From assembly GCA_965284435.1 (NCBI GenBank), contig OZ260083.1:2976001-3040000 (forward strand): DNA of 64,000 nt, in the 5' to 3' direction. The notes under the pieces were generated by a model that saw only the letters and a list, made by a program, of their open reading frames with translations, had not been told where the DNA came from and did no database searches. Of this stretch, positions 45,153 to 54,556 are shown in pieces. The DNA is from CAIYZT01 sp947461435. Its GTDB lineage: Bacteria; Pseudomonadota; Alphaproteobacteria; Rhodobacterales; Rhodobacteraceae. The translations under genes and the position numbers were made by a program. Numbering within the stretch: position 1 is the stretch's first letter; each line of letters starts with the position of its first letter.

Positions 45153-46031
45153 TCAGTTGGAAGCCAACGTGACGTTGCCTGCCTTGGCGTCCAAAAGCCA
45201 TTTGGCATAGGCTTCTTCTGACACCACCTTCACAGTAATCGGCATATAAGCATGCATTTGGCCACAAAGCTCGGAACATTGGCCAAAATAGATGCCCTCT
45301 TTCTCGGCCTTGAACCAAGTCTGGGCGATGCGGCCAGGAACAGCATCCTGCATCGCGCCGAAGGCCGGAATCTTCCACGAGTGAATAACGTCGTTCGCGG
45401 TGACCTGCATCAAGATGACTTTTCCGACCGGAATAACGATCGCGGTATCGGTGGCCAAAAGAAAATCTTCTTTCGCATAACCTGCGTCAACCAACTGCTT
45501 TTCCACGTCCGGCGTCATCATGTTTGCACCACCTGTCGCAGGAGATCCAATCATGTAGCTGTCAAACGCAACGTCCTGATCGACATACTCGTAAGACCAG
45601 TACCATTGGTTTCCAGTCGCCTTGATCACGACATCTGCCTGAACCTTGCTGAAATCTTGCTGCTTGAAGAGTTCCGGCAATGAAAAAGAGCCGATGAAGA
45701 CCAGGATGACAACGGGGATCAACGTCCATGCAATTTCTAGCGGCGTGTTGTGCGAAAACTTCGCAGGAACTGGATTCGACTTTGAGTTAAACTTAACAAC
45801 AACAATCAGAAGAAGGGCTGTGACGAACACAGTAATTGCGGTGATTATGTACAAAAGCATGTGGTCCAGCCCCTGAAGGCCAACCGCCAACTCCGTCGAC
45901 GCCGGTTGAAAGCCGATCCCCCTAGGAATAGGGTGACCAATCACTTCCAACGACTGCGCTGAAGCCATACCGGACAAAAGCGACGCCGCCAATCCAGCAC
46001 ACATACCGTAGACTTTGCTCGTAAGACGCAT
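45153..46031 (-). CDS. ctaC: Cytochrome c oxidase subunit II
   Basis: 292 residues. A signal peptide (about 1-25) is followed by two membrane segments and a periplasmic cupredoxin domain. The CuA site is GQCSELCGQMHAYM together with His in VIHSWKIPAF. The NQWYWSYEY motif passes electrons from cytochrome c. It is the first gene of the minus-strand cox block and diverges from tldD. Confidence 0.97.
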   Translation of the reverse strand: MRLTSKVYGMCAGLAASLLSGMASAQSLEVIGHPIPRGIGFQPASTELAVGLQGLDHMLLYIITAITVFVTALLLIVVVKFNSKSNPVPAKFSHNTPLEIAWTLIPVVILVFIGSFSLPELFKQQDFSKVQADVVIKATGNQWYWSYEYVDQDVAFDSYMIGSPATGGANMMTPDVEKQLVDAGYAKEDFLLATDTAIVIPVGKVILMQVTANDVIHSWKIPAFGAMQDAVPGRIAQTWFKAEKEGIYFGQCSELCGQMHAYMPITVKVVSEEAYAKWLLDAKAGNVTLASN

Positions 46032-46213
46032 GTTTTATTCCCGTGTTTAAGCAGCTTTTTCTCTGCCTTGCCCTGAGCTGTGAAAAACAGGTCAGAATCC
46101 CGTTGTCTCTTGGGCCCCTGAAACCATATTAGACGCGTCACGACAAGCGAAACCGTTGCGGCATAGGGTCGCCGTTTGACCTAAACCAATGTCCTTTTAA
46201 GGGAATTACCTTC

Positions 46214-47635
46214 ATGACCGATGCCCCTTTCCGCCCCTTCGACACCCATATCGACGAAACTGCGGCCCTATCGGTGCTGCGGGCAGCAACGGCAGGTGCA
46301 GAGGACGGTGAACTGTTCCTTGAACGCCGCAGATCCGAATCCATCGTTCTGGATGACGGTCGCATTCGTAATGCCAGCTATGACGCTTCCGAGGGATTTG
46401 GCCTTCGCGCCGTCAAGGGCGAAGTTTCTGGCTACGCACATGCGACGGAAATCTCAGAATCCGCCATGAAGCGGGCCGCCGAAACCACGCTACTTGCCGT
46501 GGGTGACGGGGGTGGAACAATGGCCTCCCCGCCGCGAGGGACGAACCAAAAGCTTTATGGCGACCAGGATCCGATGGCAGACGCAGTTTTCTCGGTGAAA
46601 ATAGATTTGCTTCGGGAACTGGACGCTTATGCCCGCGCGCTTGACCCGCGCGTTGTCCAAGTCTCGGCAACGATAGATGCTGGGCTTCAAGAGATCGAAA
46701 TTTTGCGCCCAGAGGGTCTGCGGTTTTCCGATGTTCGCCCGATGGCGCGGATGAACGTCTCTGTAATTGTTGAACAAAATGGCCGCCGCGAACAAGGTGG
46801 CACCGGTGGAGGCGGTCGTTTTGGGCTCGCGCGGCTGATGGACAGGGATCATTGGCAGCCTATGCTTCACGAGGCACTTAGAATTGCCGTGGTGAACTTG
46901 GAAGCCGTACCAGCACCGGCCGGCGTGATGGATGTGGTCCTTGGGCCGGGATGGCCGGGAATCTTGTTACACGAGGCGATCGGCCATGGCTTGGAAGGAG
47001 ATTTCAATAGAAAAAAAACCAGCGCCTTTGCTGGCCTTCTGGGCAAGCGTATTGCAGCGCCTGGAGTATCTGTTCTTGACGACGGGACGATCCCGGATCG
47101 GCGCGGTTCCATTTCTGTCGACGACGAGGGGACGGCCTCACAAAAAAATCTGCTGATCGATGATGGGATTTTGGTGGCCTACATGCAAGATCGCCAGAAT
47201 GCGCGGTTGATGGGTGTCGCGCCGACAGGAAACGGACGCCGCGAAAGTTTCGCCCATATTCCGATGCCGCGCATGACCAACACATACATGCTAGGGGGAA
47301 AAGATGACCCTGCCGATATTCTAGCAAGCCTGAAGGATGGCATCTATGCCGTCGGCTTTGGCGGCGGCCAAGTTGATATTACAAACGGCAAGTTTGTTTT
47401 TTCCTGCACCGAGGCCTACCGAGTTAGAAATGGTGTAGTTGGCGAAGCGGTCAAAGGCGCGACATTGATTGGCGACGGCGCAACCGCCCTCAAACAGATC
47501 CGGGCCATTGGAAACGACATGGCTCTTGACCCCGGGATTGGATCATGTGGAAAGGCAGGACAGTGGGTTCCCGTCGGTGTTGGACAGCCAACCCTTTTGA
47601 TTGGCGGACTGACGGTGGGCGGATCAAAAGCCTGA
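46214..47635 (+). CDS. tldD: Metalloprotease TldD
   Basis: 473 residues. TldD works with TldE to degrade peptides and mature some modified peptides. The metal site is LLHEAIGHGLEGDFNRK, with VGGGQVDITNG-like and GNDMALDPGIGSCGKAGQWVP near the C-terminus. It shares a 182-bp divergent spacer with ctaC, an arrangement frequent in the group. tldE is not in the window. Confidence 0.95.
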   Translation: MTDAPFRPFDTHIDETAALSVLRAATAGAEDGELFLERRRSESIVLDDGRIRNASYDASEGFGLRAVKGEVSGYAHATEISESAMKRAAETTLLAVGDGGGTMASPPRGTNQKLYGDQDPMADAVFSVKIDLLRELDAYARALDPRVVQVSATIDAGLQEIEILRPEGLRFSDVRPMARMNVSVIVEQNGRREQGGTGGGGRFGLARLMDRDHWQPMLHEALRIAVVNLEAVPAPAGVMDVVLGPGWPGILLHEAIGHGLEGDFNRKKTSAFAGLLGKRIAAPGVSVLDDGTIPDRRGSISVDDEGTASQKNLLIDDGILVAYMQDRQNARLMGVAPTGNGRRESFAHIPMPRMTNTYMLGGKDDPADILASLKDGIYAVGFGGGQVDITNGKFVFSCTEAYRVRNGVVGEAVKGATLIGDGATALKQIRAIGNDMALDPGIGSCGKAGQWVPVGVGQPTLLIGGLTVGGSKA

Positions 47636-47883
47636 TGATCGCGCGTCGCCGTTTGTTGCCGCGAGGGTCCCATTCACTTCATGTCGACGTGAACGATCTG
47701 TTCAAAAGGAAAGAGGGGCCTTTGCTCTCGCGCAACGGAAAATGGTTTCGATCTGCTTGGTCCGGTCTGCAGGGTCGCGCAGATCGCCCATCAGGTGACA
47801 GGCACAGGTACCAAAGCGACAGTCTGGCTGGGCGACCAATGCGTTTGGGCTGTTAAGGTCTATTGGCCGGTCTGGGAAAGCCT

Positions 47884-50196
47884 TCAGACCCCAAATTTTC
47901 CTTTAAGAGCATCGGCAAAAGCCGAGCCCGAAGCAGAGGCAGTCTGTGGCGCAACAACGCTGGATCCACGCACAGACTTGGCAGAGCCGCTTCGGAAAGA
48001 TGCGTCGTCTTTGGCAGAAGCGCCACCATCCGTCTTCATTGTCAGACCGATTCGTTTGCGGGCAACATCCACCTCAACAATTCTTACCTTGACGACATCC
48101 CCAGCCTTCACGACCGAATGAATGTCTTTGACAAAACCATCGGCCAATTGGCTGACGTGAACCAAACCATCTTGATGAACGCCAATATCAACGAAAGCAC
48201 CAAAGGCTGCTACATTGGTTACCGTGCCCTCCAAAACCATCCCGGTTTTCAAGTCTTTGATTTCGTTTACGCCATCAGTAAAAGTTGCTGTCTTGAAGCT
48301 GGGCCTTGGGTCACGCCCGGGCTTTTCCAGTTCAGCAAAAATGTCCTTGATCGTCGGCAGGCCAAACCTAGAATCTACAAAAGCACGCGGGTCTAGGGAC
48401 TTAAGTGCACTGGGATCCGCCATGAGAGCGCGAATATCGCGCCCACAAGCAGAAACGATCTTGCGCGCCACGTCATAGGCCTCAGGATGAACGCCGGACG
48501 AATCCAGCGGCTCTTTGCCGCCTGTGATCCTTAGAAACCCTGCGGCCTGTTCAAACACCTTAGGACCAAGACGGGAGACTTTGAGTAAGTCGCGTCTGGC
48601 CATAAATGGCCCGTTGATGTCACGGTGGGCCACGATCGCCTCAGCCAAACCGGGCCCAACGCCAGAGACGCGTGCCAGCAAAGGGGCCGAGGCAGTGTTA
48701 AGATCCACCCCCACATGGTTCACGGCATCTTCGACGACACCCTCAAGGCTTCGCCCAAGGTGAGCTTGGTCCACATCATGTTGGTATTGGCCAACACCAA
48801 TCGATTTTGGTTCAATCTTCACCAGTTCAGCCAAGGGGTCTTGAAGGCGCCGCGCAATAGACACAGCGCCGCGGATCGAAACATCCAAATCCGGGAATTC
48901 TTTCGCCGCTAGCTCTGACGCGGAATAGATTGATGCCCCAGCTTCGCTGACAATGACCTTTACGGGCTTTTCGCCATGCGGCAACAAAGCCAGCAGATCA
49001 GCCACCATCTTTTCAGTCTCGCGGCTGGCCGTGCCATTGCCAATCGCAATCAGTTTCACCCCATGCTTTGAAATGGCTTGCGCAATCGCAATCTGGGCTC
49101 CTCGAAGATCGTTTTTAGGTTGGAAGGGATACACCGTGTCTGTGCCGACCACCTTGCCAGTAGCATCCACGACGGCCACTTTAACACCAGTCCGAATTCC
49201 TGGATCCAAGCCCATTGTCGCCCTCCCGCCCGCGGGCGCGGCCAAGAGCAAGGCTTTCAGATTTCTGGCAAAAACTCTTATTGCCTCAGAATCTGATCTG
49301 TCGCGCAACTCTGACATAAGATCCAGACTCAAGGACGTCTTAAGTTTGATCCGAAAGGCCCAAGCCGCCGCATCACGCAACCAAACATCCCCCGCCCCGC
49401 GGCCAGATGCATTCAAAGCCGCCGCGCACGACCGTTCTGACGGACTTTCGCCGCGTGGTGCGTCTTGGTCAACGTCCAGATCGACAGACAAAAATCCTTC
49501 TTTCTGCCCGCGCAGCATCGCCAGGACGCGGTGGCTGGGAGCGGTCGCCCAAGCCTCATTGTGCGAGAAATAGTCAGAAAACTTGGCCCCCTCTGCCGCT
49601 TTGCCGGCAACGCCTTTGCATGACAACCGACCAACCTGTTTCATGTGGCTGCGAAGTCGACCAATCAGATCGGCATTCTCTGCCAAGCTTTCGGCTATAA
49701 TATCGCGTGCGCCTTCAAGAGCGGCCTTGGTATCTGCTATTGCCCCCGACACGAACTCTTTTGCCAAGTTTGTCGGGTCGGCCTGCCGGTCTGCCAAGAT
49801 CGATTCTGCTAATGGCTGCAACCCATTTTCCCGAGCGATCATTGCCTTCGTCCGTCGCTTTGGTTTGTAAGGCAAATAGATGTCTTCGAGTTCCGATTTC
49901 GTGATCGCCCTGTCGATTGAAATTGACAACGCGTCGGTCATTTTACCCTGTTCGCGGATTGAACTTTCTATGGCCGCGCGCCGGGCCTCCATTTCGCGAA
50001 GATAGGTCAGCCTTTCCGCCAAAATGCGCAGCTGCGTGTCATCCAGCCCGCCCGTCAGCTCTTTCCGATAGCGCGCAATGAATGGGACTGTCGCGCCACC
50101 ATCCAACAGATCTGTCGCAGCGCCAACTTGGCTGGCATTTGCGCTGATTTCTGTCGAAATCTGGCGGGCGATACGGGCGGCTACAATGTCCTTCAT
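47884..50196 (-). CDS. tex: Tex family RNA-binding transcription accessory protein
   Basis: 770 residues. N-terminal helical region, a YqgF-like nuclease fold (MGLDPGIRTGVKVAVVD), helix-hairpin-helix segments (ASAPLLARVSGVGPGLAEAIV) and a C-terminal S1 domain (VLEGTVTNVAAFGAFVDIGVHQDGLVHVSQL). It binds nucleic acid during transcription. I start at MKDIVAAR with AGAGGA ahead; the frame from 50280 is longer. Confidence 0.95.
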   Translation of the reverse strand: MKDIVAARIARQISTEISANASQVGAATDLLDGGATVPFIARYRKELTGGLDDTQLRILAERLTYLREMEARRAAIESSIREQGKMTDALSISIDRAITKSELEDIYLPYKPKRRTKAMIARENGLQPLAESILADRQADPTNLAKEFVSGAIADTKAALEGARDIIAESLAENADLIGRLRSHMKQVGRLSCKGVAGKAAEGAKFSDYFSHNEAWATAPSHRVLAMLRGQKEGFLSVDLDVDQDAPRGESPSERSCAAALNASGRGAGDVWLRDAAAWAFRIKLKTSLSLDLMSELRDRSDSEAIRVFARNLKALLLAAPAGGRATMGLDPGIRTGVKVAVVDATGKVVGTDTVYPFQPKNDLRGAQIAIAQAISKHGVKLIAIGNGTASRETEKMVADLLALLPHGEKPVKVIVSEAGASIYSASELAAKEFPDLDVSIRGAVSIARRLQDPLAELVKIEPKSIGVGQYQHDVDQAHLGRSLEGVVEDAVNHVGVDLNTASAPLLARVSGVGPGLAEAIVAHRDINGPFMARRDLLKVSRLGPKVFEQAAGFLRITGGKEPLDSSGVHPEAYDVARKIVSACGRDIRALMADPSALKSLDPRAFVDSRFGLPTIKDIFAELEKPGRDPRPSFKTATFTDGVNEIKDLKTGMVLEGTVTNVAAFGAFVDIGVHQDGLVHVSQLADGFVKDIHSVVKAGDVVKVRIVEVDVARKRIGLTMKTDGGASAKDDASFRSGSAKSVRGSSVVAPQTASASGSAFADALKGKFGV

Positions 50197-50300
50197 CCGA
50201 ATCCTCTTGGCTTGTTGAAGTGGACAATAGGCCGCTGATTTCACAAGGCCAATAGACCCAGCGAAAATCAAGAAATACATCTATAAATTCAAAGGTATGG

Positions 50301-50377
50301 TGGTACAGCTTCCCCGGCTTGAACGGGGGACCCCCAGATCCACAATCTGGTGCTCTAACCAACTGAGCTAAAGCTGC
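50301..50377 (-). tRNA. tRNA-His (GTG anticodon)
   Basis: The minus strand folds into a full cloverleaf: acceptor GCAGCTT/AAGCTGT, D arm GCTC...GAGC, anticodon stem CCAGA/TCTGG around TTGTGGA, T arm CCCCG/CGGGG with TTCAAGC, and an encoded CCA. The discriminator base is A and the base before G1 is T, so the universal G-1/C73 pair is absent, as known for alphaproteobacterial tRNA-His. G1 faces U72. Confidence 0.96.
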
Positions 50378-50479
50378 ACTGGAGGGGCATTTACCCCCAG
50401 CCTGCCGTGAATGCAAGAGGAGGATTGCCTTGGCCAAATGCGCAGGTTACGCCATGAGAGCACGCAACAAGAGGGTATC

Positions 50480-50695
50480 ATGGGCATCGACAAGCAAAGC
50501 GACATTGCGGCAAACATTCAAATTGGTCCGACCGAAATTGGCATGGTCCGCATCTACGTCGAAGCAGACGGCGGAATAGAATTGCCCTTGGATTTCGACC
50601 CGGACGAGGCAGAAGAGATTGCTGAAGAACTTCGTGCGGCAGCTGAGGCAGCAAGATTGATGTCTGATGGCGGCAAGCCCAGAAAGAAACGTTAA
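50480..50695 (+). CDS. Small acidic protein (DUF6324-like)
   Basis: 71 residues, MGIDKQSDIAANIQIG then MVRIYVEADGG and LDFDPDEAEEIAEEL, with a basic tail. I recall this as a conserved small Rhodobacteraceae family of unknown function. GAGGG lies ahead of the ATG. Convergent with mmcB (4-bp overlap). Confidence 0.78.
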   Translation: MGIDKQSDIAANIQIGPTEIGMVRIYVEADGGIELPLDFDPDEAEEIAEELRAAAEAARLMSDGGKPRKKR

Positions 50696-51168
50696 AGAGT
50701 GACCAGTCCAGCCACGCCTGGATCTCTGTAAGCTTGCAATCGGCTTGCCGCGTGCCGTGAAAATTTTTGCATCATGACTTTGCGCCGCGCCGGCGGCACG
50801 GGTGTATCGGGACCCATTCTGACAATCTCGGCATCATAGGCATCTGCAAAGATCAGCCCCGTCTCGACTGGAAGAAGGTCGACAGGAAAATCGCCGCCAA
50901 CTGCCCAGAAGAATCGGTCACACCATTCAAGGTACTTGTGCCACTTCTGGTCGGCCAAATAGTCGGCTCGGCTTGATTTACATTCAATGACCCAGATCTC
51001 GCCTTTGGGTCCCAAAGCCAACAGATCAACCCGCAAGCCCGAAGCAGGCACAAATTCCTCCACCGAAACGAAATCAAACTGACGCAGTGCTCGGGCAACG
51101 CCCCGTGCAAGACGCTGGCCCGGCAGCATCGGCAGTATTTCTTCAGAAGGGACGCTTTGTATATCCAT
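50692..51168 (-). CDS. mmcB: MmcB family DNA repair protein
   Basis: 158 residues. RLARGVARALRQF, FVPASGLRVDLLALGPKGEIWVIECKSSRADYL and WCDRFFWAVGGDFPVDLLP match MmcB, a PD-(D/E)xK-like protein of Caulobacter and relatives linked to DNA damage. The conserved D and ExK are visible (VDLLAL, IECK). No clear ribosome-binding site precedes the ATG at 51168; the frame upstream to 51525 overlaps the next gene and is unlikely. Confidence 0.85.
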   Translation of the reverse strand: MDIQSVPSEEILPMLPGQRLARGVARALRQFDFVSVEEFVPASGLRVDLLALGPKGEIWVIECKSSRADYLADQKWHKYLEWCDRFFWAVGGDFPVDLLPVETGLIFADAYDAEIVRMGPDTPVPPARRKVMMQKFSRHAASRLQAYRDPGVAGLVTL

Positions 51169-51293
51169 GGAAAAATAATGAACGAAAGATGAACATCTGT
51201 CCATACCTACCTCAATTCGCGTTTTCCAACTGTCAAGGCTTGACCGAAAGATCCATTGCCGCCAGAAGGCCGATTGATTTAACGGAGGTGCCC

Positions 51294-52034
51294 ATGCGTT
51301 TGCATGACCAATTGGCCGATAATGGCGCAAAGTTGTTTCGGTGGCGCAGCTATGTGCTGTTAGCCTTTGTTCCGTTCCTGATCTTTGTGACGACAAAAGG
51401 TCCGAGAATTGATGAGTCATTCGGCCCGCTGGTCGGTTATGTCTTTTCCGCGCTGTGCATTTTGATGGTGGTCTCCGGCGAATGTTTACGCATATGCACG
51501 GTCTCCTTCGTCGACCCAAAGACATCGGGCCGAAATGTCAAAGAACAAGTAGCCGCAGAGCTCAACACAACCGGTATTTATTCCCAAGTGCGTAACCCTT
51601 TGTATTTGGGGAATTGCCTGATGTATTTGGGCGTCGTCTTGTATGGCCAGAGCATTGTTTTGGGGGTGATCCTGGCCTTGACCTTGATCCCATATTACGA
51701 ACGGATCATTTCCGCAGAAGAGAAGTTCCTGTCAGAGAAATTTGGAAAGGCATACGAAGATTGGTGCGCCACCACTCCGGCCTTTTTCCCAAAACTTGCC
51801 GGTTGGACACCGCCCGCTCGCAAGTTTTCGCCCCGAATACTGATCAGTCGTGAGTACACGTCTATCTATGGGGCGATCTTGTCCCTTTACCTTGTCAATC
51901 TTGGCTTGACCAAACTCGGGCCAGATGGGGGTGACGTGGCGAACATTTGGCATTGGGTTCTGGGATTTTCGTCAGCTATTTCAATTGTGATTTATCTTCT
52001 TAAGACAAGGACCAAGCTGCTTAAAGCCAGGTAG
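51294..52034 (+). CDS. Isoprenylcysteine carboxyl methyltransferase-like membrane protein
   Basis: 246 residues with several membrane segments. The ICMT core appears as GIYSQVRNPLYLGNCLMYLG and SAEEKFLSEKFGKAYEDWC. These proteins methylate lipid or protein carboxyls or phospholipids; the target is unknown here. CGGAGG precedes the ATG at 51294. Confidence 0.85.
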   Translation: MRLHDQLADNGAKLFRWRSYVLLAFVPFLIFVTTKGPRIDESFGPLVGYVFSALCILMVVSGECLRICTVSFVDPKTSGRNVKEQVAAELNTTGIYSQVRNPLYLGNCLMYLGVVLYGQSIVLGVILALTLIPYYERIISAEEKFLSEKFGKAYEDWCATTPAFFPKLAGWTPPARKFSPRILISREYTSIYGAILSLYLVNLGLTKLGPDGGDVANIWHWVLGFSSAISIVIYLLKTRTKLLKAR

Positions 52035-52636
52035 GTTTCGGTTTCCCTTGCGTGGGGGCGTATAGGGGCCTATCTACCATCTCGGCGGGTGCTGCTCTTC
52101 ACGTGTAAGCCAACTTTTCCAGTGGCCGATAAGCAACCGAACGGGGGCTGGCTCTGGCAGGATCTTGGTCTTGCTACCTGGTGCCCACCTGAGACCTCTG
52201 GCTCTCGGGAAAACACACGGCTTCACGGTTGCTGCGGGCCCGCCACCTTGATCATAGAACTGAAACCATTGATAAGTTTGGGTCACGACCAAGATTTTGG
52301 ACTACCTTGTTCGTTGGATTAATGACCAGCGGAGTGGATCATTCCGGCCAATGACTTTTGGTTGCAGCCGGTCGGCCATGCCCGCCCTTTAGACGAAATG
52401 ACTTTCATTCAGAACGTGGCGTGTCTACGTCCAAGTTGCTGAAGAAATCCACCTGAAGGTTCGAACTAAGCGGTTCACAGTTGCGCTTTGCAGATGGGAT
52501 GGATTTGCTTGCTGAATATCAGTGGCAAAAATCCACAACGCCCATTCCGCCCTAAGGGAAGTTTTACAGGGCGCGATCTTAGCAATTTAGCCCACCGGCA
52601 ATCGAAATGCGTTCTGCCCCCCGCAGTGGCGCTACC
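52035..52636. other. 602-bp stretch without a supported gene
   Basis: The longest minus-strand frame (52074-52292) ends with WKSWLTREEQHPPRW and has no clear start or ribosome-binding site. Its composition (Trp, Pro and Arg rich) suggests a relic or a spurious frame. No RNA, repeat pair or IS end was recognised. The nusB terminator may lie at the right end but no hairpin is obvious. Confidence 0.5.
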
Positions 52637-53119
52637 TCAAAAAGCTTCCGGCTTTGCCTCGCGGGCCATGTGGTCAAGGACGGCATTGACGAATTTATGC
52701 TCTTTACCCGTGGGAAAGAAGGCCTTTGCAACATCAACATATTCGGTGATTGCAACCTTCGGCGGCGTTCCGCATTCAACGATTTCCGCACCGGCGGCCC
52801 GAAACAAGGCCCGCAGAACGGGATCGATGCGGTCGATTGGCCATGCCGCTACAAGCGCGCGATCCGTCATCTGGTCAATCTTGGCTTGCCAATTCACAGC
52901 CTGCTCAATAACGGCCCGAAAATGATCAACATCACCTTCTGCAAATTCGCCTTCGTCATAGGTTGCCCCAAAACGATGAGTTTCGAATTCGCGGCATATC
53001 GCTTTGACCGTTTGACCGGACACTTCCATCTGGAACAGCGCCTGAACCGCATAAAGCCGCGACGCTGATTTCATCAGGCGCTTTTCGGCCATTTTTGTTG
53101 TGATCTTGGGCGAGGTCAT
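52637..53119 (-). CDS. nusB: Transcription antitermination factor NusB
   Basis: 160 residues. SASRLYAVQALFQME, KIDQMTDRALVAAWPIDRIDPVLRALFRAAGAEI and KVAITEYVDVAKAFFPTGKEHKFVNAVLDHMA are diagnostic. NusB binds boxA RNA in ribosomal transcription complexes. The start at 53119 (MTSPKIT) is the longer choice; MAEKRLM at 53092 is possible since neither has a strong ribosome-binding site. Confidence 0.95.
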   Translation of the reverse strand: MTSPKITTKMAEKRLMKSASRLYAVQALFQMEVSGQTVKAICREFETHRFGATYDEGEFAEGDVDHFRAVIEQAVNWQAKIDQMTDRALVAAWPIDRIDPVLRALFRAAGAEIVECGTPPKVAITEYVDVAKAFFPTGKEHKFVNAVLDHMAREAKPEAF

Positions 53120-53212
53120 ATGAAAAAGCCGAATCCTTGACTGTGCCTTACGGGCAAGCGTTCCTTTGCGCGAAACTGGGAGGCAACGCAAGACTAAGCC
53201 GGACAGGAAGGC

Positions 53213-54556
53213 CTATCGACGCGAGATCTTGAGCCAAATCCCGTCCTTCGCTCTTACCGTTAGATGAGCCACCGGTTGCGGCGTTTTTTCAAGTACCAGA
53301 TCAAAGCGAAAATGTCGGACCAACAGGGCCAAAAGCAGGGGTCCTTCAACCATCGCAAACCCAGCCCCGGTACAAACCCTTGGTCCGGAGGAAAATGGCA
53401 AATAGGCATCCCTTGCGCAGACCTTGTTTTCTTCGCGTGACCAACGGTCAGGGTCAAAAGCATCTGGGTCCGCCCAAAAGCGTTCGTGCCGATGCAAATG
53501 CCATGCGCTGAGGACAATTTGCGCGCCCGGGGCTATCGATCTTTGCCGCATTTCTTCCGTCAGGGTGTTTTGACGAACCATCATGGGCACCGGTGGATAG
53601 AGCCGCAAAGTTTCGCGAAAGACGTCGCGCGTAAACCGCAACTTGGACAAATCGCTGAACATTGGGTCCTCTGGCAAGGACATGGCTTCTGCAGCGACCC
53701 TTTCTTGCACCGAAGGAAACATCGAAAGGAGGTAAAGCGACCAAGACAATGCTGAAGCACTCGTTTCATGGCCAGCAAGAAAGAAGATCGCAACTTGATC
53801 GACCATTTCAGAAGTCTCAAACCGTTCCCCAGTTTGAGGGTCAGCTGTCGTCATGATTTTGCTGGCCAAGTCGTCCGGCGCCTTGCCAGAAGCGATCAGA
53901 TCTGCACGGTCTTCTGTAAGGCGTGTGATCAATCCACGGATTGCAGTAGCCGACCGTTTGGTCGCGCGCCGATGAAAGCGTGGCATCCAACGCGGCAAAG
54001 GCAAGAAAGCCGCAAGATTCAAAAGCGGTTGGGTTCGTTGATAGGTTCGAAACTCCTTGAACACGGCATTGGCCAACTCGTGCTCAATCGGAATAGAAAA
54101 CAACGTTCGAAAAATGACGTCGGCCGCAGCGTGGCTCATCGCTGCTTCCACCTCGACCGTACCTTCTGGCAGGCGTGCCACAGCCGCCTTCCCCGCCGCC
54201 AACATGGCTGGGAAGGTGTCGCGAAGGCGCCCGCCGGCAAACGCAGGGTCGATGATGCGCCTCTGCCGTCGCCAATCGTCCCCATTTGTCAAAAAAACAG
54301 ATTTACCCAGCAGGGGCTTAAGACCCTCGCTGATCCGATTTGATTTGGGAAAGTCTTCGGGACGCTCCACCAAAACGCGGTTGACCAGTGCAGGATCGTT
54401 GACCAAATAGCTGCGAAAGAACGGCGTCCGAAATTCAGCCATCCACGCACGATAAAGACGCGTGGGCTGCGCAGAAAGGATATCCAGCCGAAACAACCGC
54501 AGGTAGGTCAGCAATGAGACCTTGTCAGGCCGTGATGGCGGTTTGGGCGGGATCAT
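53213..54556 (-). CDS. Cytochrome P450
   Basis: 447 residues with complete P450 marks: I-helix FFLAGHETSAS, ETLRLYPPVP (ExxR), DPDRW and heme loop FSSGPRVCTGAGFA. The intact acid-threonine pair differs from the P450 at 31.9 kb. No membrane anchor is seen. The ATG overlaps the stop of the upstream hydrolase-like gene, so the pair is coupled. The length is that of CYP4/CYP102-like bacterial members. Substrate unknown. Confidence 0.9.
   Translation of the reverse strand: MIPPKPPSRPDKVSLLTYLRLFRLDILSAQPTRLYRAWMAEFRTPFFRSYLVNDPALVNRVLVERPEDFPKSNRISEGLKPLLGKSVFLTNGDDWRRQRRIIDPAFAGGRLRDTFPAMLAAGKAAVARLPEGTVEVEAAMSHAAADVIFRTLFSIPIEHELANAVFKEFRTYQRTQPLLNLAAFLPLPRWMPRFHRRATKRSATAIRGLITRLTEDRADLIASGKAPDDLASKIMTTADPQTGERFETSEMVDQVAIFFLAGHETSASALSWSLYLLSMFPSVQERVAAEAMSLPEDPMFSDLSKLRFTRDVFRETLRLYPPVPMMVRQNTLTEEMRQRSIAPGAQIVLSAWHLHRHERFWADPDAFDPDRWSREENKVCARDAYLPFSSGPRVCTGAGFAMVEGPLLLALLVRHFRFDLVLEKTPQPVAHLTVRAKDGIWLKISRR

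Noticed and set aside
47636..47883. Plus-strand frames after tldD (possible small gene)
   Set aside because: No ribosome-binding site or recognisable family; one frame runs into the antisense of tex.
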